Assembly (NCBI GenBank): GCA_033964015.1
Contig: CM066912.1
Location: 9,664,015-9,728,014, forward strand
Origin: Scolanthus callimorphus
Taxonomy: Eukaryota > Cnidaria > Anthozoa > Actiniaria > Edwardsiidae
Reading direction: 5' to 3'
DNA length: 64,000 nt
Part shown: positions 21,221-31,517 of the stretch, piece by piece
Position numbering within the stretch: position 1 is the stretch's first letter
How the letters are laid out: every line of letters begins with the position of its first letter
The notes under the pieces: model-generated
Databases searched by the model: none
Seen by the model: the letters and a program-made list of their open reading frames with translations, nothing else
What the model was told of the DNA's origin: nothing
Position numbers and translations under genes: made by a program

Positions 21221-24200
21221 TTTAAAGGAGTGTGGAATATCACCTGATGTGGACGGAATCCTTACAGGTCCTTCATCTCCAAATGCGCCTTCTTCACAAT
21301 TCACGACACCATATCAAGAAAGTTCCCGTTGAAAAATGTTGAAAAATTCCAGAAGTTTATCTCGCTTTTTTCTCGCGCTAAATTGCCGGAATTGTACGTT
21401 GTTGAGAGAAATGTTGCTCATTTAAGTCGCCATCTTGCCTGCAACTAGAAAACAGGTAAAGCGCACCACGCACGAGTTGTCAATGACAAAAACGATGCCT
21501 CCTTCTTTATATGCAATAACTATGGACACCATGATCCCGGGGTGAAGTTTACTCGTTTGCGAACCTAGTTTTAAGGTCTCGGTCAGGGAAAACGACGTGC
21601 TTACGAAAAAAAATTATCGTCGCGTCGCAATTTATACTATGATAATCAGTTATATATTGTTTTAAAGCTAAAAGATCGATCTAATGAAGTTGTTCATTTT
21701 AGCAGAGTTTGGATTTTTCTGATATTTTAACGACCCCGAACTAAAAACTACCTTGTTTACTTGAGATTGAGAAGCTCCAGACCATTAGTGATTTGTTGCA
21801 CAATTTCAAACTTTGTCGTATTTTCATCTTGGAGAAATGAACTGCAAAACCGTATGAGCGATTTTTGATATTTTGCATATTTACGAAAATATTAGGTCGC
21901 AAAGTTGAAAGTCGCATTGTTTTTCAATTTGCTGCCGAAAAATTTATCATAAAAACTTTTTCAAAAAATAAAAATTTCCTCACACGGTTTTTAGGTGTTC
22001 TTCTAACGGCACAGAAAAATTGACGCCGATATCTTAAATCGTGCGAGGTCAGGAGCTTCGCGAAGGTGAATATTTGACCTAAAATTTAAGTGCTAGAAAA
22101 AGCGTGTAAAGTTAATTAAAATACAGAAAATGAGTGGCAGGCAATACAAATGAATGGGCTGTTGAAGCCAAAAGGGGACTTTTTTGTTTATGCCATGCGC
22201 AATAACCGCTGCTCTCCAAGATTACATTGCAGACTCAACTCAAGGAAAAGCACTGTAGTTGTGTATCACGAATTTGTAATCAAACAGCGCTCTATTTTTA
22301 TTTCTCGTTTGTTTTGTTTTTATTCTGAAAGCGGGAAGGATAAAATAAAACGTTTATTCAGCTGCCTGTATATTGCAAATAAAAATTGTTTGATTTTAGG
22401 ATCTGTGGACCTTCATCTGCGACTGTTTAAACTGGGTCAGACTGAAATTCAGACTGCAAGTGCAAGAAAAATGACGTTGTTTTTGTTTAGCAATCGTAAC
22501 GATTTCCTTTTTATCCTATCAGTTTACCCTGATATTTCGGGGCCTTCCAGTGGAATTAGATCAAATGGAAAGATGTCATAGTTTTGGGTTGAGAAATAAA
22601 AGTTCTGCACCATGCAGATACATACATTTTGCTTGAAAAACCTGGTCACACTGTTTTAGTATAATGAAAAAAAAATGTCATGGTGACCAAACAAACATGT
22701 TGATTAGTTTGTGTGATAACCTTATTAGAAAATGTCTGGACAAGTTTCACCATAACCTATCCTGGAATTCAATCGATTTGACTACTGATGATTTACAACC
22801 CCAGATTTTGTATCTAACCAAGCTGGGATTTTGTCAAACAATGTGTAAATACCCAGACTGAAGGGTACCCACCCTGGAAATACAAGCTCAGTTTTCACCA
22901 CCCTTCCCTGGTATTAAATGGTGGATTATGTCCATGAAAAGGATGAGACTCCAAATTGGTGAACTTTTTATTGTGCTATTTATAACTAACAGAGTATTCT
23001 GACAAGTTCTGTAATAGTGGAACCTGGGCAGTTGACAAAATTACACCTGTTGACAACATTGGGTTTTGAGGTCGCAACATAATTTTCACAAGAAAAATTG
23101 AATCAAAGAGGATTTTGATACAGCACTGTGATGTTCTTCTGAGCAGCAAACTATCTGTAGTGAAAACTCTTAAAAGTAGCCCCTGCTATAGTTCTACTTC
23201 TGAAAATCAATCGATGAAATGCTCTCGTAATACTGTAACATCTAACATGTTGCATCCCTGAACCACCAGCACTTGTGCTAGAAATTGCTATTTGGTTGCA
23301 GGATGCAGTTGTTTTGTGTCATCCAGACAATAATGGCATTATGTTCCTTTTGTGAATTGGACATATAAATGTACACCTACACCTTCAGAACCTGCAACAA
23401 ACAATGCACAACAAGTTACTTCTGAATGTCCTACCCTCAATTATATCTTTTATCAGGTGCTTCTAAAAAAACTTTCCTTTTTAATGCATAGTAACTAGGA
23501 GAAGTGAAATGAAATTTGTATTATTACAGTCACACAGGTTGTTCTCTTTGTTCTTAACACTGATGGACAACACTGATGGACAACTTTGGTATCAAATTGC
23601 AATTTCTCGTGAGCAACTTTAATTCGCCACATGTCTGAGCACTGGAGGGGCAGACCATAATTGAAGAATTTTGGAAACAAAATATTTCAAATTCTGGTAC
23701 AATATCGTGAAGACAGATACAAAATATTTTTTGGAATTTGATTCAAGCAAGTTGTCCATCAATGTTGCTAGGCAATATTGCAAAATTGTAGGGAAGAGAA
23801 CATCAAATGGTTTATCAAAAATCCAATTTCTCACCAAATTTATTTTTAAATTCAGTAAGTATACACAACTAGCAGTGCTTTTTTATACCAGCTCAGATCT
23901 CAATTTATTTTGCTTTCTGGGCAAACAAACTGAGCACTTCAGTTCTTACAACAGCTATTTCAGTGAAATATTTCTAAGGAGCATGCCCAAGCATAGGTGT
24001 CCTTTAGGTGAACACACCAAAAAATCCTTAACTTCCCCCATTATTTCCAAAAAAATAGCACCACACAATGAAGACATATAGAATGTAAATTTGTTTTCGA
24101 GAGATACTTCAGTGGCACAACGAGCAGTTTTCGAGAAATGTTCAATTAATTAATATTCATGAGACAACATTTTCAAGCAGATTTTAGAACTCGAGTGAAG

Positions 24201-24337
24201 ACCCGATTTTGCTGCCGATCTCAAGGAAATCAAATGGTTTCATTTAAACCGGGTCCTAGAAACTGCGTGTGACTTATTTCCAGATCTAATATTCCCCGTG
24301 AGGAAAGTGTGAGTCCAAGAACAACAACCACTGAAAC
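21221..24337. other. Intergenic, no confident gene
   Basis: The start should hold the USP 3' untranslated region. A 143-codon frame at 22150-22581 and a 136-codon frame at 23671-24081 show no domain and no codon signal I would trust. The stretch near 22040-22135 matches 52497-52605, so part of this region is a dispersed repeat. Confidence 0.4.
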
Positions 24338-24691
24338 TCATGTGCGTAACTGTCGAACCATAAACACATAACTTCCCCCATTTTCTGTTTCATTCCCGTT
24401 AGATAAACGAATTTCAAAATGATAGTACTTCCATTTTTCACTGACAACTCTGCGGCACAACGCCTAGATTTTGAAAGCACATTCTGGCAAGACGATAAGA
24501 AATCGGCTTTTTGGAAGGGAAGCTCAACGAAAGATTCCACAAAACCCCTTGGTGCGATTTCTCAAAGAGAGACCTACATAAACCAACAGTAATTAAAAGC
24601 TTACCTTGGCGGATAATTAGACACTTCACCTTTCAGCTGCTGGCAGAAAGTTAACTTGGGAATTCCACCACAGATCACAGACATCCGCCAT
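24338..24691 (-). CDS. Candidate tiny two-exon gene, unknown function
   Basis: Reading the minus strand, an ATG at 24691 in a good context opens MADVCDLWWNSQ and runs to AG|GTGAAG at 24630. An acceptor (GTGCCGCAG) at 24451-24450 begins a second exon in matching phase, reading SEKWKYYHFEIRL, then a Gly/Asn-rich turn, then SYVFMVRQLRT and a stop. The joined product would have 57 residues. I recognise no family. Against it, a stronger donor (CCAAG|GTAAGC at 24602) lies just downstream of exon 1 and would make the ATG part of an untranslated exon. Treat it as tentative. Confidence 0.3.
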
Positions 24692-25099
24692 ATTAAATCG
24701 AAATCTTGAATAGAGCTGCTTTGCCGAAGCGAATAGCGTAGCAATCTCAAGCTCAAACTGCTCAAAATTCATTCCCCAAGTACAAATATTGTTTCTGTTG
24801 AACTCCGTTTGTGGTTTACATTACTTATTCCCGCATAAAAATGGAGAAATTAACTCGGTCGACGCGACAACAAACCAGCATTTGCTCAGCTGAAGACAAA
24901 TCAGGCAGTGCATCCGCGCATGCGTCACATAAAGGTCCCCTGCTGTTGAAGCCTAGGAAAACAGTTGACGCGTCATTTGAGGTTTTAGAATATACTTTAG
25001 GATTCTAATATATAGATTTAGCCACTGGCTAAAAGCGGAGCTCCTGGTTATAAAATTTTCTGTGTGAATGAAAGGGATTCCCATGTGTACATGGTTTAC
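24692..25099. other. Possible divergent promoter and element terminus
   Basis: A plus-strand frame begins at an ATG at 24841, about 150 bp from the minus-strand ATG at 24691, which would fit a shared promoter. Its end (24950-25005) recurs at 52616-52675, so it may be repeat. From 25006, TCTAATATATAGATTTAGCC and AAAAGCGGAGCTCC begin a sequence also found inverted at 39236-39285. Confidence 0.35.
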
Positions 25100-25465
25100 A
25101 TGGTTACTTTAGAGTCTTCCCTTCACGAGATATTAATTTTTCAAGCATAAATGGCATCATCGATGACGTCATATTACGTGATCACTTCATTTCGCTCATC
25201 TAATGTCCTAGACTACACTACCAAAGTTTGGTTGTTTTAGAGTATTCCCTTCACGAGATATTAATTTTTCAAGCATAGATGACGTCATCGATGACGTCAC
25301 AACACGTGACCACTTCATTTCGCTCATCTGGTGACTTGGATTACATTACCCAAGTTTGGTTGGTTTAGAGTCTTCCTTTCATGAGATATTATTTTTTCAA
25401 GCGTAGATGACGTCATCGATGACGTCATATCACGTGACCACATCATTTCGCTCATCTGGTGACCT

Positions 25466-26206
25466 CATCGGGCACAATCCTATTGTTCTAAGCGACATCA
25501 AGCAAACCAAAACAAATCTCATGACTTGGCTATGCGTGAGTGAGCTCGTCGCTCAGCTCCTGGCGCTATTACCATGTCTTGGAGCTCTTTTATTGCCACA
25601 ACAAAAGGCTCGTCACCTAAACAAAAGGCTGAGTACTCTTGGCTTTTCTTTTTGTTTTGGATTCTTTTGTTAGACTCGTCTCGAGGGAAATGCGACTCAT
25701 TATTATTCGGATTCAAACCAAAAGCGGGAACTTCGACTTCAAGATGGCGAGCTAATTCGTGTGCCTACAACAAAATCTCTCTCTGGGGGAAGTAAAATCC
25801 CGCTCTAACTGAGCAAAGACGATGAAAATCATTTCTTCACAATCAGAACCGTTAATATCCGTTTTCAGCAACTGATAAAAGTACTTGGCAGAGCGTAAAA
25901 CTAGCTCTGAATATTTTTTCCCCACTGAAAATGGCTAAAAACACCAAAATCCACCTTGTCGTGGGGGAAGTAAAAATAAATCATTACTAACAGTTATCAG
26001 GCAAAATGTCTTCTTTGATATTTAAACTACAGAAATCAACTTTCAGCTATTTTACAGAAAAACTAGCAACATCACAATTTGACAATATTATAGTCAAGGT
26101 CAGCAGTTTAGCTCCGTTTTGTCTGTAGTTATGGCTAATTAGCTTTCAAATCTGGCGGCGCTTAACCGTACAGTCCCGGATGCATGTCGCTGGATTGTGC
26201 CCGATG
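25466..26206. mobile_element. 741-bp element nested in the satellite
   Basis: Perfect 15-bp inverted ends (CATCGGGCACAATCC) bound it, and an AGCGACAT block lies just inside both. Removing it changes the spacing of flanking palindromes from 870 to 129 bp, one satellite period, so its limits are well supported. No clear target duplication and no transposase are seen. The interior carries two GGGGGAAGTAAAA blocks. Confidence 0.85.
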
Positions 26207-26964
26207 TGGATTACATTACCCAAGTTTGGTTGCTTTAGAGTCTTCCCTTCACGAGATATTGGTTTTTTAAGCATATATGACGTCATCGATGACGTCATAT
26301 CACGCGACCACCTCATTTTGCTCATCTGGTGGCCTAGACTACACTACCCAAGTTTTGTTGTCTTAGAGTCTTCCCTTCACGAGATATTGATTTTTCAAGC
26401 ATAGATGACGTCATCGATGACGTCACATCACGTGACCACTTCATTTCGCTCATTTGGTGAACTGGATTACATTACCCAGTTTGGTTGGTTTAGAGTCTTC
26501 CTTTCATGAGATATTGATTTTTCAAGCGTAGATGACGTCATATCACGTGACCACTTCATTTCGCTCATCTGTTGACCTGGATTACATTGCCCAAGTTTGG
26601 TTGCTTTAGAGTCTTCCCTTCACGAGATATGATTTTTCAAGCATAGATGACGTCATCGATGACGTCACATCACGTGACCACTTCACTTCGCTCATCTGGT
26701 GAACTGGATTACATTACCAAGTTTGGTTGGTTTAGAGTCTTCCTTTCATGAGATATTGATTTTTCAAGCGTAGATGACGTCATCGATGACGTCATATCAC
26801 GTGACCACTTCACTTCGCTCTCATCTGGTGAACTGGATTACATTACCCAAGTTTGGTTGCTTTAGAGTCTTCCCTTCACGAGATATTGATTTTTCAAGCA
26901 TAGATGACGTCATCGATGACGTCATATCACGTGACCACTTCATTTCGCTCATCTGGTGACCTGG

Positions 26965-27098
26965 GGCCGGTTCCTGAACGGTTGGATAAAGTTATCCATA
27001 GATAAAACTTATCTGTTGTATAGGATTTGTTCAGGATTTATCCGTTGGATTAGCGTTTATCTACAGATAACTCTTAACTGACCTTCTAGGAACCGGCC
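26965..27098. mobile_element. 134-bp MITE with 5-bp duplication CCTGG
   Basis: The ends GGCCGGTTCCT are perfectly inverted and flanked by CCTGG on both sides (26960-26964 and 27099-27103). Removal restores the satellite text GGTGACCTGGATTAC. The interior repeats a GGATAAA/TTATC theme. It has no coding capacity. Confidence 0.9.
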
Positions 27099-27480
27099 CC
27101 TGGATTACATTACCCAAGTTTGGTTGCTTTAGAGTCTTCCCTTCACGAGATATCAAGCATAAATGACGTCATCGATGACGTCATATCACGTGACCACCTC
27201 ATTTTGCTTATCTGGTGGCCTAGACTACACTACCCAAGTTTTGTTGTCTTAGAGTCTTCCCTTCACGAGATATTGATTTTTTCAAACAGATGACGTCATC
27301 GATGACGTCACATCACGTGGCCACTTCATTTCGCTCATCTGGTGACCTGGATGACATTACCCAAGTTTGGTTGGTTGAGAGTCTTCCCTTCACGAGATAT
27401 TGATTTTTCAAGCATAGATGACGTCATCGATGACGTCACATCACGTGTCCGTGTTACAGCACCCCCCTTGTGGCATAGAC

Positions 27481-29274
27481 AAAATATACCAAGTATGGTT
27501 GTCTTAAATCATATCTCCCGAAGGGAAGCTTCTATAGAAGCCAAACTTGGACAAAGTTTCAAAGACCATAAGAGGAACTCTACACCAAAGTCACGTGCCC
27601 TTACGTCATCAATGACGTCATCAAAATGATCCATAATGCCCGTGACGATCAAAAATCAACTCGATAACGTTTTCCCTTAGGTATGGTGCTCCGCTTGCGC
27701 GGGCCTTGGGCCCGCGCAGGAGCTCCGCTATCAACTGAATTCCAGGAAAAAAAGTCGTATTATGGATTTTTAATTTTTTACCCTGACCGAGACCTTAAAA
27801 GGTGTCATTTTCTAGAATTTCCTGATATGGACGTTTCTACGTACCATATTTAGAATTTCAGAAATTTGATTCGCTTTTTTTTTCACGTAAATTGTCGAAA
27901 AATTCCACTATTTTTTTTACAGAAGTGCTGCTCATTGAAGTCGCCATCTTTGGTTTTGACCTCGAGAGCTTGGAACTAGTTCAGATTTTTTTTTCTGAAA
28001 ACAATGACCTAAACTCCCATTTTCCTCGAGTGCTGATTCTAGTGTTGTTCTGTCTCTTGTTGAAACTTCACCCTGGGGAGATTCACGACTGATGACGTAC
28101 AGTGTGTGAAGATCAAGTGATGGTATTACCCGCCCAAACGCGTGCTGTTTGTATATATTTTATGTTGATCGTAAATAATGGAAACGACAATATCCCCATA
28201 TTCATTTTAATTTGTTGATTTGCTGGTGCCATAATATTTTGTTAAGAAAAACGTACATCTCAAATAACATTAGACGTTATTATCTAAATAATAGCCTTCG
28301 CTGCAGACATTTCGGTGGGCACCCTGTGGCAGTGTATTCCGCCGAGAACAGTTTTGCAACATGAATACCCTATTTTCTTTTTAAAAAAATCTAAAAATTG
28401 CCAGAGACGCCAGCGAAGGAGAACATATCGAAATAAGTAGTGCTCGTAGTGATTTGTGGTCCTATGGTTGTGCTACCCTCTGATATGACTACAACGAAAA
28501 ATAAGAATGACCCAGATCACAATGCAATCTTTAGCCGCGTCGAACTCTGATTTTGAGGAACATTATTTAAACTTACAGCATCTCTTTATGGTTTTATGAT
28601 TTTTTTCAGGTGGATCCTTTTTCGTTTGGTCTCAAAATGGATACGCCGATCTAATGAATTAGATTCGATGCGGCAAGAGATCGCCATTTGAAATGGGCCC
28701 GCTCGCCGACAGAAATCTTTTACTCTGAGGCCTCCAGCGAATAGAGAAAAAGGAACAAAACGCGCTTGACCGGGCCACGAGCGAAGCGTTTTGTCAACCT
28801 TAGGCGTTCATACGAGTGAAGCTGGCAACTCTTATTACCAGGGTACTCCTAAAACAAAATAGTATAGAAAATAGAGACATCTAGTTAAGAACAGTTTATG
28901 TAGGTCGCCTATTCCAATTTAAACGACCTCGCAATCTATCATGTTCTATCCGGTCTTACCCGGTCAGCATTGAATACCATTTTGAATTGAAACTATCACA
29001 ATGTTTGACTTTTAGTCAGTCAAACTTTATAGCCAAGAGGGATGATTAAGTTACGAGCATTTTGTTTTATGTGGTCTTTAGAACAAAATCCAAAAAAATG
29101 ATCGCGCAGAATATATATATATATATAAAAACATAATAAATTTATTCTAAAATCATCAAAATAGCATAATGCCCACAGACAAACTCGAACGGGGGAGTAG
29201 GGCTATCAACGCCCACTCTTTGGTGAGCTTGTTGCCTGTGGATCAACACTCGACCAGCCCCAGTAAAATTTTAT
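27481..29274. other. Satellite 3' flank and non-coding sequence
   Basis: A strong GC hairpin lies at 27696-27718 (GCGCGGGCC/GGGCCCGCGC), followed by GGAGCTCCGC, which echoes the GGAGCTCC block at 25034. This could be the 3' terminus of a larger Helitron-like unit carrying the satellite. I see no gene in the remainder. Confidence 0.4.
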
Positions 29275-29970
29275 AATAGAGTCCGGTCAATTTAGCGTTT
29301 AACCTGGAAAAAATTGCAACATGGGATTTTTTACAGCAAATTCTCAGGAACATATGTGAGAAATACGTGCCCAAATTTTGTGAAAATCCGTTCGGGGGAA
29401 GTTGGTTAAATTTGGGGTTTTCTGTCCGCACACGAAGGAAAACCTGTTGTTTTCGATGGCACTTCGACAATGAAAGTGAACAATTCGAAGAGAGGGCTAT
29501 GGACTGTATAGCCGTAACTATAACCAGTTCTGCAAATTAATGACGAAATAATCCTGAGTTTTAACGAATCCCGTATGATCCTTGTATTTCCCACGTAGAT
29601 GATACACTGAAGTTCGAATATTATACGCTAAAAGAAATAAAAGAAATAAACTGTTCATAGCCGTAACTCATCGCTCAGAAATTATTTGTTTCAACCGAAA
29701 AACCTTATTAAATCTTCCCCGGTTTCATCTGTACAGTCGATAATAATTCTCCCAGTTTCTGTGTTTCCATTGTCTAGTGCCGCCGAAAACAAAAGGAGCC
29801 CTTGACCTCGCCGATAAAACCAAAAATTTAACCGACTTCCCCGGTCAGATTTCTACGAAATTTGGATATGTTATTCCTACGTATGTTTGTGACAATTAGT
29901 ACCAACAATTTCCCATGTTGCAATTTTTTCCAGGTTCGGGGTTTTTTCGGGCTAATTTGACCGGACTATA
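29275..29970. mobile_element. About 695-bp element with GTCCGGTCAA ends
   Basis: AGTCCGGTCAATTT on the left is inverted as AATTTGACCGGACT on the right. A second matched block, CCTGGAAAAAATTGCAACATG, lies inside the left end and its complement inside the right. The ends sit next to TA, suggesting a Tc1/mariner-type duplication. No intact transposase is seen. Confidence 0.7.
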
Positions 29971-30042
29971 ATACACCTATTTTAGAAGAGGTTGCACCGT
30001 CACAACTGCCTGTTGTACCCGCGGTGCGTCAGGAGAAACTAA

Positions 30043-30267
30043 GACCCCGTTCACACGACACGGTACAAAACCAGACCCGCACAATTCTGGTACGGTACCG
30101 TCGTGCGTTCACACGGGACCTGTGGTACCGGACTGATTTTGGTACGGCTAGGCCGTGTGAACACTGTAGCAAAACGTGCCAGAATTGTACCGGTACCATA
30201 TGAACAGGCGGTACCGTACCAGAATTGTACCGGTCCGGTTTTGTTCCGGTCTCGTGTGAACGGGGTC
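30043..30267. mobile_element. MITE with TAA duplication, GACCCCGTTCACAC ends
   Basis: The terminal GACCCCGTTCACACGA is perfectly inverted at the right end, and TAA flanks both sides (30040-30042, 30268-30270). The interior repeats GGTACCG/CGGTACC. A 3-bp TAA duplication is characteristic of PIF/Harbinger elements. Confidence 0.8.
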
Positions 30268-30270
30268 TAA

Positions 30271-31159
30271 GGCACTAACGCGTTTTCAAAAGTATTCGTT
30301 TTCAAACTTATACGGATTCGCAGCGTGTTAGTGTGGACGGGAGATTCGGAAAATTTAGCTACACAAAAAGCGATCAGTTTGTATTGGATGTTGACGTGTG
30401 CAAGGACAGCAGTCCAATTAAGTGGTACAGTTGACGTCATCGTTTTCATTTTTATCCGGATTCGACCGTCCACACTCAAACGATATGTATGCGGATTCAT
30501 TTTTATTCACTTTCGAGGGCGTTTTCAAACTTATACGGATTCGATGAAAACGACCAGCGTGATAGTGTGGACGGAAGGCCCAAACGTAGTGTGGACGGGG
30601 TCTAATAACCCACTACCAAGTTTCTTGCTAACGGTGTATTGCATAATCATTTGCAATAAGCAGTGAATGTGATACGTATGGCTATTTATCCTAAAAACTA
30701 GTGTCCATGTGTTCCGTCTTGGTATACTTATTTGCTCCCCTTACCGACAGTTATCGGACGATGCAACCTTTTCTGAAACGCGTGTATCCTATCTACTGCG
30801 GCGGCTTCCAAAGTGATGTGGTGGTTATGTTCAGAAAATGATTACAAACACGGTATTAATAAGCGTCCAAGTGGGCTACCATGATTGCCTTCAAGGACAA
30901 CATGTACTGCTCAACGTAATTCTAATAATGGTCCATGCAATATTAAAATGGCACGCTGGAATTCGATCAAATGAAGACAATATTTACGACCCACGGGCAT
31001 TAACCACCGCGATGTTTTAAGAGTAATTTGAGGTGCTTCAGGGAAACACGGAAGCCGAATTACCTAGAAAAATTGAAAGAATAGTCAACTTCAACAAGTG
31101 ATTTAAAAATTACATGGTTGCCGTGTAAAGCAATTAAAAAAAAACAGTAGACCTTACTG
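30271..31159. other. Second GTCCACAC-type element remnant and syt 3' flank
   Basis: GTTTTCAAACTTATACGGAT occurs at about 30300 and 30522, and GTGTGGACGG blocks recur up to 30601, ending GGGGTC before TAA. This looks like a related element whose left end adjoins the one at 30043-30267. The rest shows no gene. Confidence 0.4.
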
Positions 31160-31221
31160 TAATTATGTTAATTATGTTAATTATGTTAATTATGATAATT
31201 ATGTTAATTATGCTAATTATG
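31160..31221 (-). repeat. 9-bp minisatellite overlapping the syt stop codon
   Basis: On the minus strand the unit CATAATTAA is repeated about seven times with point changes. The first unit, CATAATTAG, encodes the last two residues (His, Asn) and the stop of synaptotagmin. Confidence 0.85.
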
Positions 31222-31517
31222 TAGCGTATGCCACTGCGCTATGGCCCTACGAGGCGATGCCATCATGTCGGCCCAATGTCGTAGGTCCGCACCACTCGAC
31301 AATTCACCGACAACACATTTACCAATCATTTCGCTCCTACCGACTCGATCATAGTCGAGTACCGATATAATGAGAGATGTCTGGTCGATTTTCTCGAGAG
31401 ACACCGAGAACGTGAAGGTTTCGTTGTAGTAAGGATTCAAAGTTCGCTTCTTGACGGTTGTCTTCTTTTTCTTTATTTTTCGCCCTTCCTGGACAAGAGC
31501 TATTTTCACGTATGGAT
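31213..31517 (-). CDS. syt exon 6: C2B second half and C-terminus
   Basis: It begins after TTTCTATTTCAG with DPYVKIALV, carries [31 protein letters not shown] and [19 protein letters not shown], then HN and TAG. The C-terminal WHTL motif is typical of Syt1/2-type proteins. Confidence 0.95.

Larger units (their letters stand above)
25100..27480. repeat. 128-bp satellite with a double-CRE palindrome
   Basis: Each unit has CCAAGTTTGGTTG, AGAGTCTTCCCTTCACGAGA, the 20-base palindrome TGACGTCATCGATGACGTCA, then CACGTG and TTCGCTCATCTGG. Perfect palindromes start at 25280, 25408, 26278, 26406, 26648, 26775, 26905, 27164, 27291 and 27419, with a half site at 26533 and a degenerate first unit near 25150. 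The usual period is 127-130 bp. Two insertions (25466-26206 and 26965-27098) interrupt it; subtracting them restores the period. TGACGTCA is the full CREB/ATF site. Confidence 0.9.

Noticed and set aside
22150..22581. 143-codon plus-strand frame as a gene
   Set aside because: Length alone is weak in AT-rich DNA; no domain, signal or splice support, and the neighbouring DNA is repetitive.
23671..24081. 136-codon plus-strand frame
   Set aside because: Composition is Phe/Lys/Ser-rich as expected from AT-rich noise; no recognisable motif.
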